NCBI GenBank assembly: GCA_964646435.1
Contig: CAZYEJ010000014.1
Span: 1-37,835, forward strand
Direction of reading: 5' to 3'
DNA length: 37,835 nt
Source of the DNA: UBA3076 sp964646435
Lineage (GTDB): Bacteria; Desulfobacterota; Dissulfuribacteria; Dissulfuribacterales; UBA3076
The stretch's first letter is position 1; every line of letters begins with the position of its first letter. The position numbers and the translations under genes were made by a program. This document shows positions 6,505 to 14,562 of the stretch, one piece after another. The notes under the pieces were generated by a model. That model was given only the letters and a program-made list of their open reading frames with translations. It was not told the DNA's origin and searched no databases.

Positions 6505-8352
6505 ATGATTTCCCCAAGGGGTAAAATAAGGGTGAAGCCGGTCCGTTTTGAGATTTCAAATATTACTAGCTTAGCAACAATTCCCCATGCATCAGGTGTC
6601 TATCTCTTCAGAGACCCAAAGGATACTGTCCTGTATGTTGGAAAGGCCAGGGACCTGCGGCAACGGCTAGCCTCATATCTGAGGCCTGGTTCGTTTGTAT
6701 TGCCGAAGACATGCTTGATTATGAATCTGGCCGGTTCATTTGAGATTATAGTCACAGCTACTGAAAAAGAGGCACTTATACTTGAAGCCTTGCTCATAAA
6801 GGAACACCGGCCCAAATACAATGTCGTGCTCCGGGATGACAAAGCTTATCCCTTTCTCAAACTTGACATAAAGAAGCTGTTCCCCCGCCTGAGCGTTGTT
6901 CGCCGCAGGGCAAAAGACGGGGCACTCTATTTCGGCCCTTATCCTTCTGCAAAAGGAGTGAGGGAGACCCTGAGGTCCATTTCCTCCTTGTTTGGGCTTA
7001 GAACTTGCTCTGACAGATCCATGAGGACCAGGGTTCGTGCCTGCCTGTTACATCAGATCGGGCGCTGTTCGGCCCCGTGCGTGAGGGCTATATCAGAAAA
7101 GGATTATGCTGATCAGGTAAGGCAGGTAAAGCTATTCCTCAAGGGCAGGACAGGTCCGCTTCTTAAGATTTTGAGATCACAGATGGAGGAGGCCTCAGAG
7201 GCACTTGAGTTTGAGAAAGCCGTGGTCCTGAGAGATCAGATCTATGCCATTGAGAAAGTTGCTGAGAAACAGTCAATAGTGGCAGACATGCACGCCAATT
7301 GGGACATTATCGGCCTCGCTCGCAACGGAGATATCTCAATATTGGCTGTACTCAGGGTGCGGGACGGAGTGGTGCAGGGCCAGGAGATACACCATTTGAG
7401 CAGGGTTATTGAGGAGACAGATCAAGAAATACTATCTGTATTCATTCGTCAATTTTATCAAGAGAGTCCTGTGCCAAAAGAGATAATTCTTCCAAAAGAG
7501 CTGGATGATTCAGGTCTGATTTCAGAATGGCTATTTGACACGGCAGGCAGAACAGTATTGCTCATAAGGCCTGCAAGAGGTCTAAAATGTAGGCTGCTTG
7601 AGATGGCCGAAACAAATGCCGGGCAGGCCATGCTTTCCGTTGAGAGGCAACACGAAGCATGGCAGGAAAAGGCCGGTATTATGATGGATGTGCTGAATCT
7701 AAAATATGCACCTGAAAAAGTCGAAGGCGTGGATATCTCTATAACAGGAGAAGAACTTCCTATCGGAAGCCTTGTGGCCTTTTACAAAGGTCAACCGAAT
7801 AAAAAAGACTACAGACATTACAATATTAAAGGAGTTAGAGGTGCAGACGATTACGCAATGATCAGGGAAGTAATGATAAGGAGAATCGCCAGGGGGAAGG
7901 AGAGAAAAAATTTGCCAGATCTTTTTCTGATAGATGGAGGCCGTGGGCAGCTCAGACAAGCAGTTGAGGCGGCGGATTCCGCGGGCTTTTTGGGAGAATT
8001 TGATCTTGTGGCCCTTGCCAAGGAGATCAGGGATGAAGGTGAGAAGATCTTCCGTCCCGGATGGTCTGAGCCCTTGATTTTGCCACGGCATCATCCGGTA
8101 CTGTTGTTCCTGCAACAGGTGAGGGATGAGGCCCACCGGTTCGGGATTAATTTTCACCGGAAAAGACGGGATGCCAAGAGACTACGTTCACGTCTCAGTG
8201 AGATTTCAGGCGTGGGTCCAAAACGGCAACAGGCGCTCTTAAGGCACTTTGGAAGTCTGACCAGGGTGCGCCAGGCATCCTCGGAAGAAATCAGTAAAGT
8301 GCCGGGGATTTCCAAAAAGTTGGCTCGGACTATACATGAGTATTTGAGCTGA
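6505..8352 (+). CDS. uvrC: UvrABC system protein C (excinuclease subunit)
   Basis: 615 residues, close to the usual 600-620. It makes the dual incisions in nucleotide excision repair together with UvrB. Visible domains: N-terminal GIY-YIG nuclease (SGVYLFRD...VLYVGKARDLRQRL, residues about 29-55) for the 3' cut; a cysteine cluster (CLLHQIGRCSAPC) near 180; a UVR motif (EEASEALEFEKAVVLRDQI) for UvrB contact; an RNase H-like domain (VEGVDISI, LFLIDGGRGQL) for the 5' cut; and tandem helix-hairpin-helix motifs at the end (LSEISGVGPKRQQALLRHFG, VPGISKKLARTI). The ATG at 6505 has no good ribosome binding site; a GTG at 6532, preceded by AAGGGG, is a plausible alternative start. It converges with the PHP gene. 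Confidence 0.97.
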   Translation: MISPRGKIRVKPVRFEISNITSLATIPHASGVYLFRDPKDTVLYVGKARDLRQRLASYLRPGSFVLPKTCLIMNLAGSFEIIVTATEKEALILEALLIKEHRPKYNVVLRDDKAYPFLKLDIKKLFPRLSVVRRRAKDGALYFGPYPSAKGVRETLRSISSLFGLRTCSDRSMRTRVRACLLHQIGRCSAPCVRAISEKDYADQVRQVKLFLKGRTGPLLKILRSQMEEASEALEFEKAVVLRDQIYAIEKVAEKQSIVADMHANWDIIGLARNGDISILAVLRVRDGVVQGQEIHHLSRVIEETDQEILSVFIRQFYQESPVPKEIILPKELDDSGLISEWLFDTAGRTVLLIRPARGLKCRLLEMAETNAGQAMLSVERQHEAWQEKAGIMMDVLNLKYAPEKVEGVDISITGEELPIGSLVAFYKGQPNKKDYRHYNIKGVRGADDYAMIREVMIRRIARGKERKNLPDLFLIDGGRGQLRQAVEAADSAGFLGEFDLVALAKEIRDEGEKIFRPGWSEPLILPRHHPVLLFLQQVRDEAHRFGINFHRKRRDAKRLRSRLSEISGVGPKRQQALLRHFGSLTRVRQASSEEISKVPGISKKLARTIHEYLS

Positions 8353-8385
8353 GGCTCGTTTCAAAAAGGTATGACGGATATAAGC

Positions 8386-9063
8386 TCAGATCAAGGAACG
8401 GACCCAGTTCCAGGCCACTTCATAGATTGACTCAACTTCCTCTGAGTTAAGCCCTGCGCCAAGCCCTACTTGCCGTGCCCTTTCAGCGCTCATAAAGTCT
8501 TCAGGGGCGTGGGCATCCGAGTTGATTATAAGCTTTGCGCCATAAGCTTTGGCAAGCTTGGCTACGTGGCCATTTGTGAAACTGTGACCTTTCCTGCCGG
8601 AGATTTCAAGAAAAGTACCATTTCGGACTGCCAGCTCCACGTCTTTTCCAGAGATCAGTCCTGGGTGACCAAGTATATCAATGCCTGCCTCAATAGCGGC
8701 CCGATTAGTCCCCGGACATACAGGTTCAACAATGCTTTCCCCGTGGCAGATCAGTATATCAGCTCCCAGATGCCTGGATTTTTTTGCCAAGGGGGCAATC
8801 AGATCAGGATGAACATGGGTAATCTCCACACCAGGTATGAGTTTTGTTGAGCTGTAACGGTTGATGTCTTTTGCTGCTTTGATCAATCGGGGAATTATAA
8901 AATCAAAGTTAGAAGAGTCGACATGATCAGTAATGGCTATAGCCTTATAGCCAAGGATTTCCACACGTCTTACCAACTCAGAAGGTATAAGCTCTCCATC
9001 ACTGAAAAGACTGTGGCAGTGGAGGTCAAACATCAACATTTCAGGTTTTTGCAGTGTAATCAT
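8386..9063 (-). CDS. PHP-domain phosphoesterase
   Basis: 225 residues. PHP-family motifs are clear: FDLHCHSLFSDGE (HxH plus Asp), AIAITDHVD, PGVEITHVHPD, LICHGES, DILGHPG and INSDAHAPEDF. These supply the His/Asp metal ligands of a trinuclear PHP site. Related stand-alone PHP proteins include histidinol-phosphate and nucleotide or oligoribonucleotide phosphatases, so the substrate cannot be named. Its ATG overlaps the stop of the upstream DUF151 gene by 4 bp (ATGA), indicating translational coupling. An alternative start is the methionine at MFDLHCHS, but the coupling favours 9063. No histidine biosynthesis gene is near. Confidence 0.88.
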   Translation of the reverse strand: MITLQKPEMLMFDLHCHSLFSDGELIPSELVRRVEILGYKAIAITDHVDSSNFDFIIPRLIKAAKDINRYSSTKLIPGVEITHVHPDLIAPLAKKSRHLGADILICHGESIVEPVCPGTNRAAIEAGIDILGHPGLISGKDVELAVRNGTFLEISGRKGHSFTNGHVAKLAKAYGAKLIINSDAHAPEDFMSAERARQVGLGAGLNSEEVESIYEVAWNWVRSLI

Positions 9064-9563
9064 ATCTTATACCTAACTGCGGCGGGATCCATCTCTTCCA
9101 GGATTTTTCCCCACCTCTCTTCTTCCTCAGGAGTTCTTTCTCCATTTCTTATTATTGTCCCTTTAGTGGGTTGAGTTATTTTGAGAACAGACTCATTTAC
9201 AAAAATCCTAGCCTTAGCCCTCAGGGCAATGGCCACCGCATCACTTGGCCTTGCGTCTACAGTTAGCTCGCGGTCTCCCTGCTTGAGAGTTATCATGGCG
9301 TAGTAGGTATTATCCTTGAGATCGGATATCTCGATCCTGGGTATCTTTATCTCCATTTTTTTTAAAAGATTTACTGAAAGATCATGGGTCATCGGCCTTG
9401 CAAATTCGATCTTTTCCATCTCTGTGGCAATTGCGGTGGCTTCCAACAGACCAATCCAGATTGGCAAGGTTCTTTCCCCGTTTTTTTCTTTCAGAATAAG
9501 TATTGGAGAGTTGGAATCAGCATCCAAGGTTATTGCGTGTACATACATGGCAATATTTGACAT
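9060..9563 (-). CDS. Bifunctional nuclease family protein (DUF151/BFN)
   Basis: 167 residues. Family signatures: SPILILKEKNGERTLPIWIG near the N-terminus, EATAIATEME, MTHDL, and DARPSDAVAIALRAKARIFV. Members such as the Oryza and Arabidopsis BFN homologues show RNase and DNase activity in vitro; the bacterial role is not settled. The C-terminal acidic part (TPEEEERWGKILEEMDP) is typical of bacterial members. It lies in the leftward set DUF4911-miaB-[repeat element]-BFN-PHP; the repeat element at 9581 separates it from miaB and probably inserted between co-directional genes. Confidence 0.88.
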   Translation of the reverse strand: MSNIAMYVHAITLDADSNSPILILKEKNGERTLPIWIGLLEATAIATEMEKIEFARPMTHDLSVNLLKKMEIKIPRIEISDLKDNTYYAMITLKQGDRELTVDARPSDAVAIALRAKARIFVNESVLKITQPTKGTIIRNGERTPEEEERWGKILEEMDPAAVRYKI

Positions 9564-9580
9564 GATTTCTCCGAGTTGAG

Positions 9581-9755
9581 CGATTAGCTGTTAGCCATTA
9601 GCGTTTAGCTTTGAAAAATCAAGGCATTACGTTAATTAGAAATAACACCCAACGGGTGAAAGTTTGTAATAGCAGAACATCCTGCTTGTCAGGGCGGCAG
9701 ACCGATAATCATTAAGCTAATAGCTAACTGCTAGAGGCTAACCGCCTAATTTAGA
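9581..9755. repeat. TTAGC-bordered repeat element, copy 1 (no hairpin insert)
   Basis: Borders are degenerate arrays of TTAGCCA/TTAGCTA-like units (9581-9615) and their inverse (9710-9745). The interior (GAAAAATCAAGGCATTACGTTAATTAGAAATAACACCCAACG...AAAGTTTGTAATAGCA) is nearly identical to copy 2 at 20394-20594. Here the hairpin found in copy 2 is missing and the junction reads CCAACGGGTGAAAGTTTG. It lies between miaB and BFN. Confidence 0.85.
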
Positions 9756-9787
9756 TTCTAATTTTCTGAGTCTCTCTTTTCAAGGGA

Positions 9788-11152
9788 TCAGATTTTTCCC
9801 CTTAAAGAATGATAACATGCCTTGATTATTTTCACAGTAATGAATTTTCCAATAAGTTCTTGAGGTCCAGAGAAGTTTACCACATGGTTGCCTCTAGTTC
9901 TACCTCTGAGCTCCTCCGGATTTTTTTTACTGATGCCTTCCACAAGAATTTCCTTTTTTTGGCCTTCCAGAGATTTGTAGCGCACAAGCCCGATTTTTTT
10001 CTGAAGTTCAAATACTGCTTCAAGACGTTCCGCCTTGATTTTTTCGGGAATATGATTATCAAACCGGGCCGCACGGGTAAGTGGTCTAGGTGAGTACTTA
10101 AAGGCAAAAATCTGATCGAATTCTACAGCCTGAAGCAAGGATATGGTGTCCTTGAAGTCTCTGTCAGTTTCACCGGGAAATCCCACAATCAGGTCGGTAG
10201 TGAGAGTAATGTCCGGGCAGAAAGACCTGAGCTTATCCACTATTGCCAGATATTGATCCCTAGTGTAATGGCGGTTCATGCGTTTTAGGACCGTGGTGGA
10301 ACCTGATTGCACCGGCAGGTGCAGGTGTTCGCACAGGGTATCAAGATCCCTGAAGCATTTCATTAAATCAAGGGAAATATCTTTCGGATGACTTGTTGTA
10401 AACCTCAGACGTTCTAAACCAGGAATTTCAGCCACCATACGGAGAAGACCGGGAAAACTGTGGGTGGCACCTGCTTTTTTGCCATAGGAGTTTACATTTT
10501 GGCCCAGGAGCGTAACTTCTTTTACCCCTTCATCCAGTATTTGCTTTATTTCAGCCAGGATATCCTCAGATGGGCGGCTGACTTCGCGTCCCCGTACATA
10601 GGGAACCACGCAAAAGGCGCAGAAATTGTCACAACCTTGCATGATAGTCACAAATGCCTGGACAGGGTTGGGCTCAGGCAGAGGGGCAGTGACCATGGGT
10701 ATCAAAAAATCATGCTTGAGTTCAGTACGCAAGACAGGTCCCATGCCGCTTTCTACGTGCTTTAGCATGTCAGGCAAATCGTAAAGGCACTGTGGTCCAA
10801 ATACCAGGTCAATAAATGGCAGACGTTTTAAAAGACGATCACCTTCCTGCTGGGCAACACAACCTGCTATACCAATAATCAGACCGGGATTTTGTTTCTT
10901 GAGCTTTTTAAAGCGGCCAACAAGACTGTAGACCTTGTTTTCCGCCTTTTCCCTGATTGAGCAAGTATTTATAAGGATCAGGTCCGCATTGTCAACTTCT
11001 GATGTCAGCGCGTATTTCTCGTGGAGGATCTGAGCTATCCTTTGGGAGTCATAAACGTTCATCTGACAGCCAAAGGTAGCGAGGTAGAGCTTTTTGCGCC
11101 CTCTATACCGTGAGCTGGCGGCATTCACATTGTTGAAATTTAATAGTTTCAT
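9788..11152 (-). CDS. miaB: tRNA-2-methylthio-N6-dimethylallyladenosine synthase
   Basis: 454 residues, normal length. It adds the 2-methylthio group to i6A37 of tRNAs. An N-terminal UPF0004 domain holds the auxiliary 4Fe-4S cluster cysteines C29 (TFGCQMN), C64 (NTCSIREKAENK) and C98 (AGCVAQQ). The radical SAM motif CDNFCAFC (C174, C178, C181) is followed by VVPYVRGRE, typical of MiaB. The C-terminus (about 385-450) is a TRAM domain. MiaB rather than MtaB or RimO is indicated by GCQMNVYDS and by VVPYVRG. It starts 7 bp after the DUF4911 gene on the same strand, so the two are co-transcribed. Confidence 0.96.
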   Translation of the reverse strand: MKLLNFNNVNAASSRYRGRKKLYLATFGCQMNVYDSQRIAQILHEKYALTSEVDNADLILINTCSIREKAENKVYSLVGRFKKLKKQNPGLIIGIAGCVAQQEGDRLLKRLPFIDLVFGPQCLYDLPDMLKHVESGMGPVLRTELKHDFLIPMVTAPLPEPNPVQAFVTIMQGCDNFCAFCVVPYVRGREVSRPSEDILAEIKQILDEGVKEVTLLGQNVNSYGKKAGATHSFPGLLRMVAEIPGLERLRFTTSHPKDISLDLMKCFRDLDTLCEHLHLPVQSGSTTVLKRMNRHYTRDQYLAIVDKLRSFCPDITLTTDLIVGFPGETDRDFKDTISLLQAVEFDQIFAFKYSPRPLTRAARFDNHIPEKIKAERLEAVFELQKKIGLVRYKSLEGQKKEILVEGISKKNPEELRGRTRGNHVVNFSGPQELIGKFITVKIIKACYHSLRGKI

Positions 11153-11159
11153 TTCCGTA

Positions 11160-11414
11160 TTAAATCATCAGTTGTTCCATTATCCAAGCATTACATCTTG
11201 AGTCCATACGATTAAGGCCTATGATGGATTTCAGAGATCTAAGGATAAGTAAAAGGTCGTTTACCGAGCCCTTTACTGCCCGCACCTCAACCAATCCTGC
11301 ACGTTGGTCAACAGTGCTGAGCATGAACATGTTATCATATCCTTCAAGAATGAAACGAAAAAAATAGACAGATGAAGGGTCTATACGTAAGATAAATTTT
11401 TCTAATTCAGCCAT
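11160..11414 (-). CDS. DUF4911 family protein
   Basis: 84 residues, with the pattern FILRIDPSSVYFFRFILEGY, then MLSTVD, VEVRAV and LLLILRSLKSIIGL, typical of the small DUF4911 family found mainly in deltaproteobacteria and often next to miaB. Function unknown; the beta-alpha-beta pattern resembles a small regulatory or RNA-contacting fold, which is inference only. First gene of the leftward set leading into miaB and divergent from trmJ; the 56-bp spacer contains two TATAAT-like boxes (11421, 11443). Confidence 0.75.
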   Translation of the reverse strand: MAELEKFILRIDPSSVYFFRFILEGYDNMFMLSTVDQRAGLVEVRAVKGSVNDLLLILRSLKSIIGLNRMDSRCNAWIMEQLMI

Positions 11415-11470
11415 ATTTGATATAATTTAGAGATTACGAATTTATAATTTAAGGGATTAAATGCATTCAA

Positions 11471-12205
11471 ATGAAAGCAGATTTAGATAATTTCTGCGTG
11501 ATCCTTAACGAACCCCGCTATCCGGAAAATATTGGGGCTGCTGCCCGATGCTGTCACAATATGGGTATCCCTCAGTTAATCGTTGTCCGCCCATATCGGC
11601 CTGACATGGAAAAGATGCTTAAGATGGCCACACATGAGGCAGCAGACCTAATAGAAACAATGCTCCTTTTTGATGATCTTGAGGAAGCTTTAGGCCCATT
11701 CCAGCATGTCGCGGGTACGACGGCCCGGACTGGCCGGCAACGCTTACCAACTCATACTCCCCGGACTATAGCAAAAAGACTGATTGACCTGGGCCCCAAA
11801 AACCGTATTGCTATTCTATTTGGCTCAGAAAAATGTGGACTAACAAATTCCCAGTTACGACTTTGCCAGTCTCTTGTTAACATACCTACAACAGCTTTTT
11901 CATCTATTAATTTGGCCCAAAGTGTTATGATATTATGTTATGAGTTATTTATAGCCAAAGGCTATGAGGAAAAGGTCTACCCAAAGCTCGCCACCACAAG
12001 GGAGCTTGAGGGTATGTATAAACATTTGAAGAAAACATTTATGGCCGTTGAATTGACTAACTCTCAAAATCCGGAATACTGGACAGATAATGCGAGACGA
12101 CTCTTGGGAAGGCAGGAACTCAGAGCCCGGGAAGCAAAAATGATCAGGGGGTTCTGTCAACAGATTCTTTGGGCAATTAAAAACAAGAAACATTTTAAGC
12201 AATGA
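11471..12205 (+). CDS. trmJ: RNA 2'-O-methyltransferase, TrmJ/TrmH family group 1
   Basis: 244 residues, as for E. coli TrmJ, which methylates the ribose at position 32 of tRNAs. SPOUT motifs are present: NEPRYPENIGAAARCCHNMG (motif 1, Asn/Arg), ILFGSEKCGL (motif 2) and IPTTAFSSINLAQSVMIL (motif 3, knot). The C-terminal 80 residues form the family's helical extension. AAGGG at 11451 is 15 bases from this ATG, but only 5 from an upstream out-of-frame ATG (11461) that opens a 9-codon reading frame ending past the trmJ start, so translation might involve a small leader. The stop overlaps the next gene by 4 bp. Confidence 0.9.
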   Translation: MKADLDNFCVILNEPRYPENIGAAARCCHNMGIPQLIVVRPYRPDMEKMLKMATHEAADLIETMLLFDDLEEALGPFQHVAGTTARTGRQRLPTHTPRTIAKRLIDLGPKNRIAILFGSEKCGLTNSQLRLCQSLVNIPTTAFSSINLAQSVMILCYELFIAKGYEEKVYPKLATTRELEGMYKHLKKTFMAVELTNSQNPEYWTDNARRLLGRQELRAREAKMIRGFCQQILWAIKNKKHFKQ

Positions 12206-13125
12206 AAAAAAATGCCATAGTTCCCAAAAAGATTAAAGGGACTATCCTGGCATTTCTCTTGTGGTCAGTATTCCTGAGTCCGCTCCACGCAAAGGAGAAT
12301 AACACAAATATAACAGTAATAGTTTCTTCGCAGATCAGACCTTATGTAATGGCCCTTGAGGGGCTACGTTCCAGATTCAGACAACCCTTAACAACATACT
12401 ATCTAAATTCAAATCCGGAACTCATACGCCATCATTTAAACCAGAAACACTATGACCTGGTAATAGCCATAGGGCCGGAAGCATCTATCCTTGTTTGGTC
12501 AACGTTAAATCCTGACGATAAAAAAATTGCCCTAATGGTCCTTGATCCGCAAAAACTACTGGCAGATCCCGAACTATGCGGAGTGGATCTGAGGATACCC
12601 ATTAAGGATCAGATATACCTGATAAAACAGCGGCTCGGGGAAAGAAGAAAAATTGGAATCCTTTACAATCCCGTGGAAAACAGGGAATGGATCGAACAGG
12701 CGCAAAAAGAAGGCGCTGATCTCGGGATCAGTGTCATACCTTTACCTGTTCACAAGAGACATGAGATCACAAAGGTCCTTTCCGCAGCATATCAAAATAT
12801 AGACACTTTGTTGTTTATTCCTGATTCTACTGTAATTTCAATGGCATTACTATCACATCTGGTTAAAGACGCTCTGCTCCATGGAATTGCAGCTGTAGGC
12901 TATAACCACTTCTTCACAGAAATAGGGGCGGTTCTGGCCTTTAACATAGATTATGAAAGAGTCGGGATTTTAGGTGCCAAACTGGCAAAAGATATCCTGT
13001 CTGGTTCTCAGTGCGGCCTTTCCTCACCTCCCTTTGAGATAGAATGGAATGAAAGGACATGGAAGACGATTACTGAATACTTAGGCAGCGTTGGGGCATC
13101 CGGGTCTGTAGGAGAAATGCCATGA
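12202..13125 (+). CDS. Orphan periplasmic substrate-binding protein (ABC_sub_bind, PF04392-like)
   Basis: 307 residues. A signal peptide (GTILAFLLWSVFLSPLHAKE) is followed by a two-lobed periplasmic-binding fold: ITVIVSSQIRPYVMALEG, YDLVIAIGPEAS, KIALMVLDPQKLL, RKIGILYNPVENREW, DTLLFIPDSTVI, IAAVGYNHFFTEIGAVLAF. This matches the family of solute-binding proteins often annotated for Trp or other small ligands, but the ligand cannot be predicted. No permease or ATPase gene is nearby. It overlaps trmJ by ATGA and the downstream histidine kinase by ATGA, which suggests that it delivers a ligand signal to that kinase or collects what the TonB receptor imports. Confidence 0.8.
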   Translation: MKKNAIVPKKIKGTILAFLLWSVFLSPLHAKENNTNITVIVSSQIRPYVMALEGLRSRFRQPLTTYYLNSNPELIRHHLNQKHYDLVIAIGPEASILVWSTLNPDDKKIALMVLDPQKLLADPELCGVDLRIPIKDQIYLIKQRLGERRKIGILYNPVENREWIEQAQKEGADLGISVIPLPVHKRHEITKVLSAAYQNIDTLLFIPDSTVISMALLSHLVKDALLHGIAAVGYNHFFTEIGAVLAFNIDYERVGILGAKLAKDILSGSQCGLSSPPFEIEWNERTWKTITEYLGSVGASGSVGEMP

Positions 13126-14504
13126 GGGCCTTAACCTTTCAGCAGAGGTTGCTACTGGGGGTATTGCTTTTACTCGGTGCCACAACAATTACCCTTGGCC
13201 TGGTTGGGGCCCACCTGGGTGAAACTTTTTTGCGTATTCGATTTGAAGACCGAATGGCCTTTCTGGCCAGATATTTAGCCCTTAACTCTGAATTGGGCGT
13301 GCTCATAGGTGATCAAAAGATGCTTGAGCGTCTGGCAAACAACCTCCTCTCAGAAAAAGACGTCGTTCAAGTCCTCATAGAAGATGCAAAGGGTGAGATT
13401 CTGGTAAAGGTGGAATCCGGTCTTCACACTCACTCAAAAGAGGCCATTGCCGAAATACGGCTTAGACAACAGGAGGAAAACCAGGCCTTTTGGGGCTCAT
13501 CAGTACAAAATCAAATCCTCGGTAGAGTACACGTAGTCTACACTACCTCAGGAATCGACGAGCTGCTGGCCAAACTCAGGACAAGATACGCTGTAGTTGT
13601 TATTGGTCTTGCAGCCGTTGGGCTCTTGGCCTCTTTCTTCTTCAGCCGTTCACTGGTAGCACCGTTGAAAGAACTTGTTAAGGCTTCAAGAATAGTAGCA
13701 AAAGGGGACTTGAACGCCCGTATTGAACCAGGCTCACTGCCGGAAACCAACGAACTTGCTGAGGCATTTAACCACATGTTGGTCTCTCTGGCCGAGAGTC
13801 GCAAGAGCCTTGAAGAAACATACCAGGAGATGATTCAGCAAAAGGCCCTGGCCGAGGTAGGCCACTTTGCACTTACAGTGGCTCACGAGGTCAAAAACCC
13901 TCTGGGAATCATTAAGGGGGCCTTAGATATATTTAAAAAACAGGATGTTGATGATGTGATTAAATCCACCATGATTGAATATGTAGACGAAGAAATAAAA
14001 AGGCTAAATCGGCTCATCCAGGATTTTCTGGACTTTTCCAGGCCTCGAAAACCCATATTCGAAAAAGTAGAATTAAACGTTTTGATGAAAGACTTGATAC
14101 AACGACTGATGCTGGAATGGGAAGAAAAGGGTATTATTATTGATGCTGATATTTCCGAAGAAAAATGCCTGTCACGAGTAGATCTGGACATGCTTTCTCA
14201 AGCCCTGTTCAATATTATCAAAAACGCCTGCGAAGAAAGTGACACTGATGGGCATGTATTGGTAAAAAGCAGATTATCTCATGGTAATTGGATTACTCAG
14301 ATAGCAGATACCGGAAAGGGGATGGACCAGGAGACGCAAAAGAGAGCACTTGAACCTTTTTATACTACTAAGGCTAAAGGCACAGGTCTGGGGCTGGCCT
14401 ATGCTGCCAGGATCATCGAGATCCATGGAGGTGAAATGAGTTTCACGAAGAATCATCCCAAGGGGACGATCTTTGAAATACGGCTTGAATGTAGAGAAAC
14501 GTAA
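13122..14504 (+). CDS. HAMP-containing sensor histidine kinase
   Basis: 460 residues. Two membrane segments (about 10-30 and 155-177) flank a short periplasmic sensor of roughly 120 residues without a recognised domain. A HAMP linker follows (178-230, SRSLVAPLKELVKASRIVAKGD). The phosphoacceptor is H255 in VAHEVKNPLGIIKG. The ATPase domain shows the N box NIIKNACEES, G1 DTGKGM and G2 GTGLGLAYAARIIEIHGG. This arrangement is typical of NtrB/AtoS-like kinases paired with sigma-54 activators, and such an activator follows. Translation is coupled to the binding-protein gene by a 4-bp overlap. The stimulus is unknown; the adjacent binding protein is the obvious candidate partner. Confidence 0.93.
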   Translation: MRALTFQQRLLLGVLLLLGATTITLGLVGAHLGETFLRIRFEDRMAFLARYLALNSELGVLIGDQKMLERLANNLLSEKDVVQVLIEDAKGEILVKVESGLHTHSKEAIAEIRLRQQEENQAFWGSSVQNQILGRVHVVYTTSGIDELLAKLRTRYAVVVIGLAAVGLLASFFFSRSLVAPLKELVKASRIVAKGDLNARIEPGSLPETNELAEAFNHMLVSLAESRKSLEETYQEMIQQKALAEVGHFALTVAHEVKNPLGIIKGALDIFKKQDVDDVIKSTMIEYVDEEIKRLNRLIQDFLDFSRPRKPIFEKVELNVLMKDLIQRLMLEWEEKGIIIDADISEEKCLSRVDLDMLSQALFNIIKNACEESDTDGHVLVKSRLSHGNWITQIADTGKGMDQETQKRALEPFYTTKAKGTGLGLAYAARIIEIHGGEMSFTKNHPKGTIFEIRLECRET

Positions 14505-14511
14505 ATATTTA

Positions 14512-14543
14512 GTGATTGGGTGATTTAGTAATTTGGTGATTGA
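14512..14543. repeat. Degenerate GTGATTTG octamer array
   Basis: Four 8-base units, GTGATTGG GTGATTTA GTAATTTG GTGATTGA, fill the spacer between the histidine kinase stop and the response regulator. The unit is a phase of GATTTGGT, the repeat found in mpl::tgt. A TTG within it (14533) is in frame with the regulator. Confidence 0.85.
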
Positions 14544-14562
14544 AGGAGATGCTAAAGGAATT

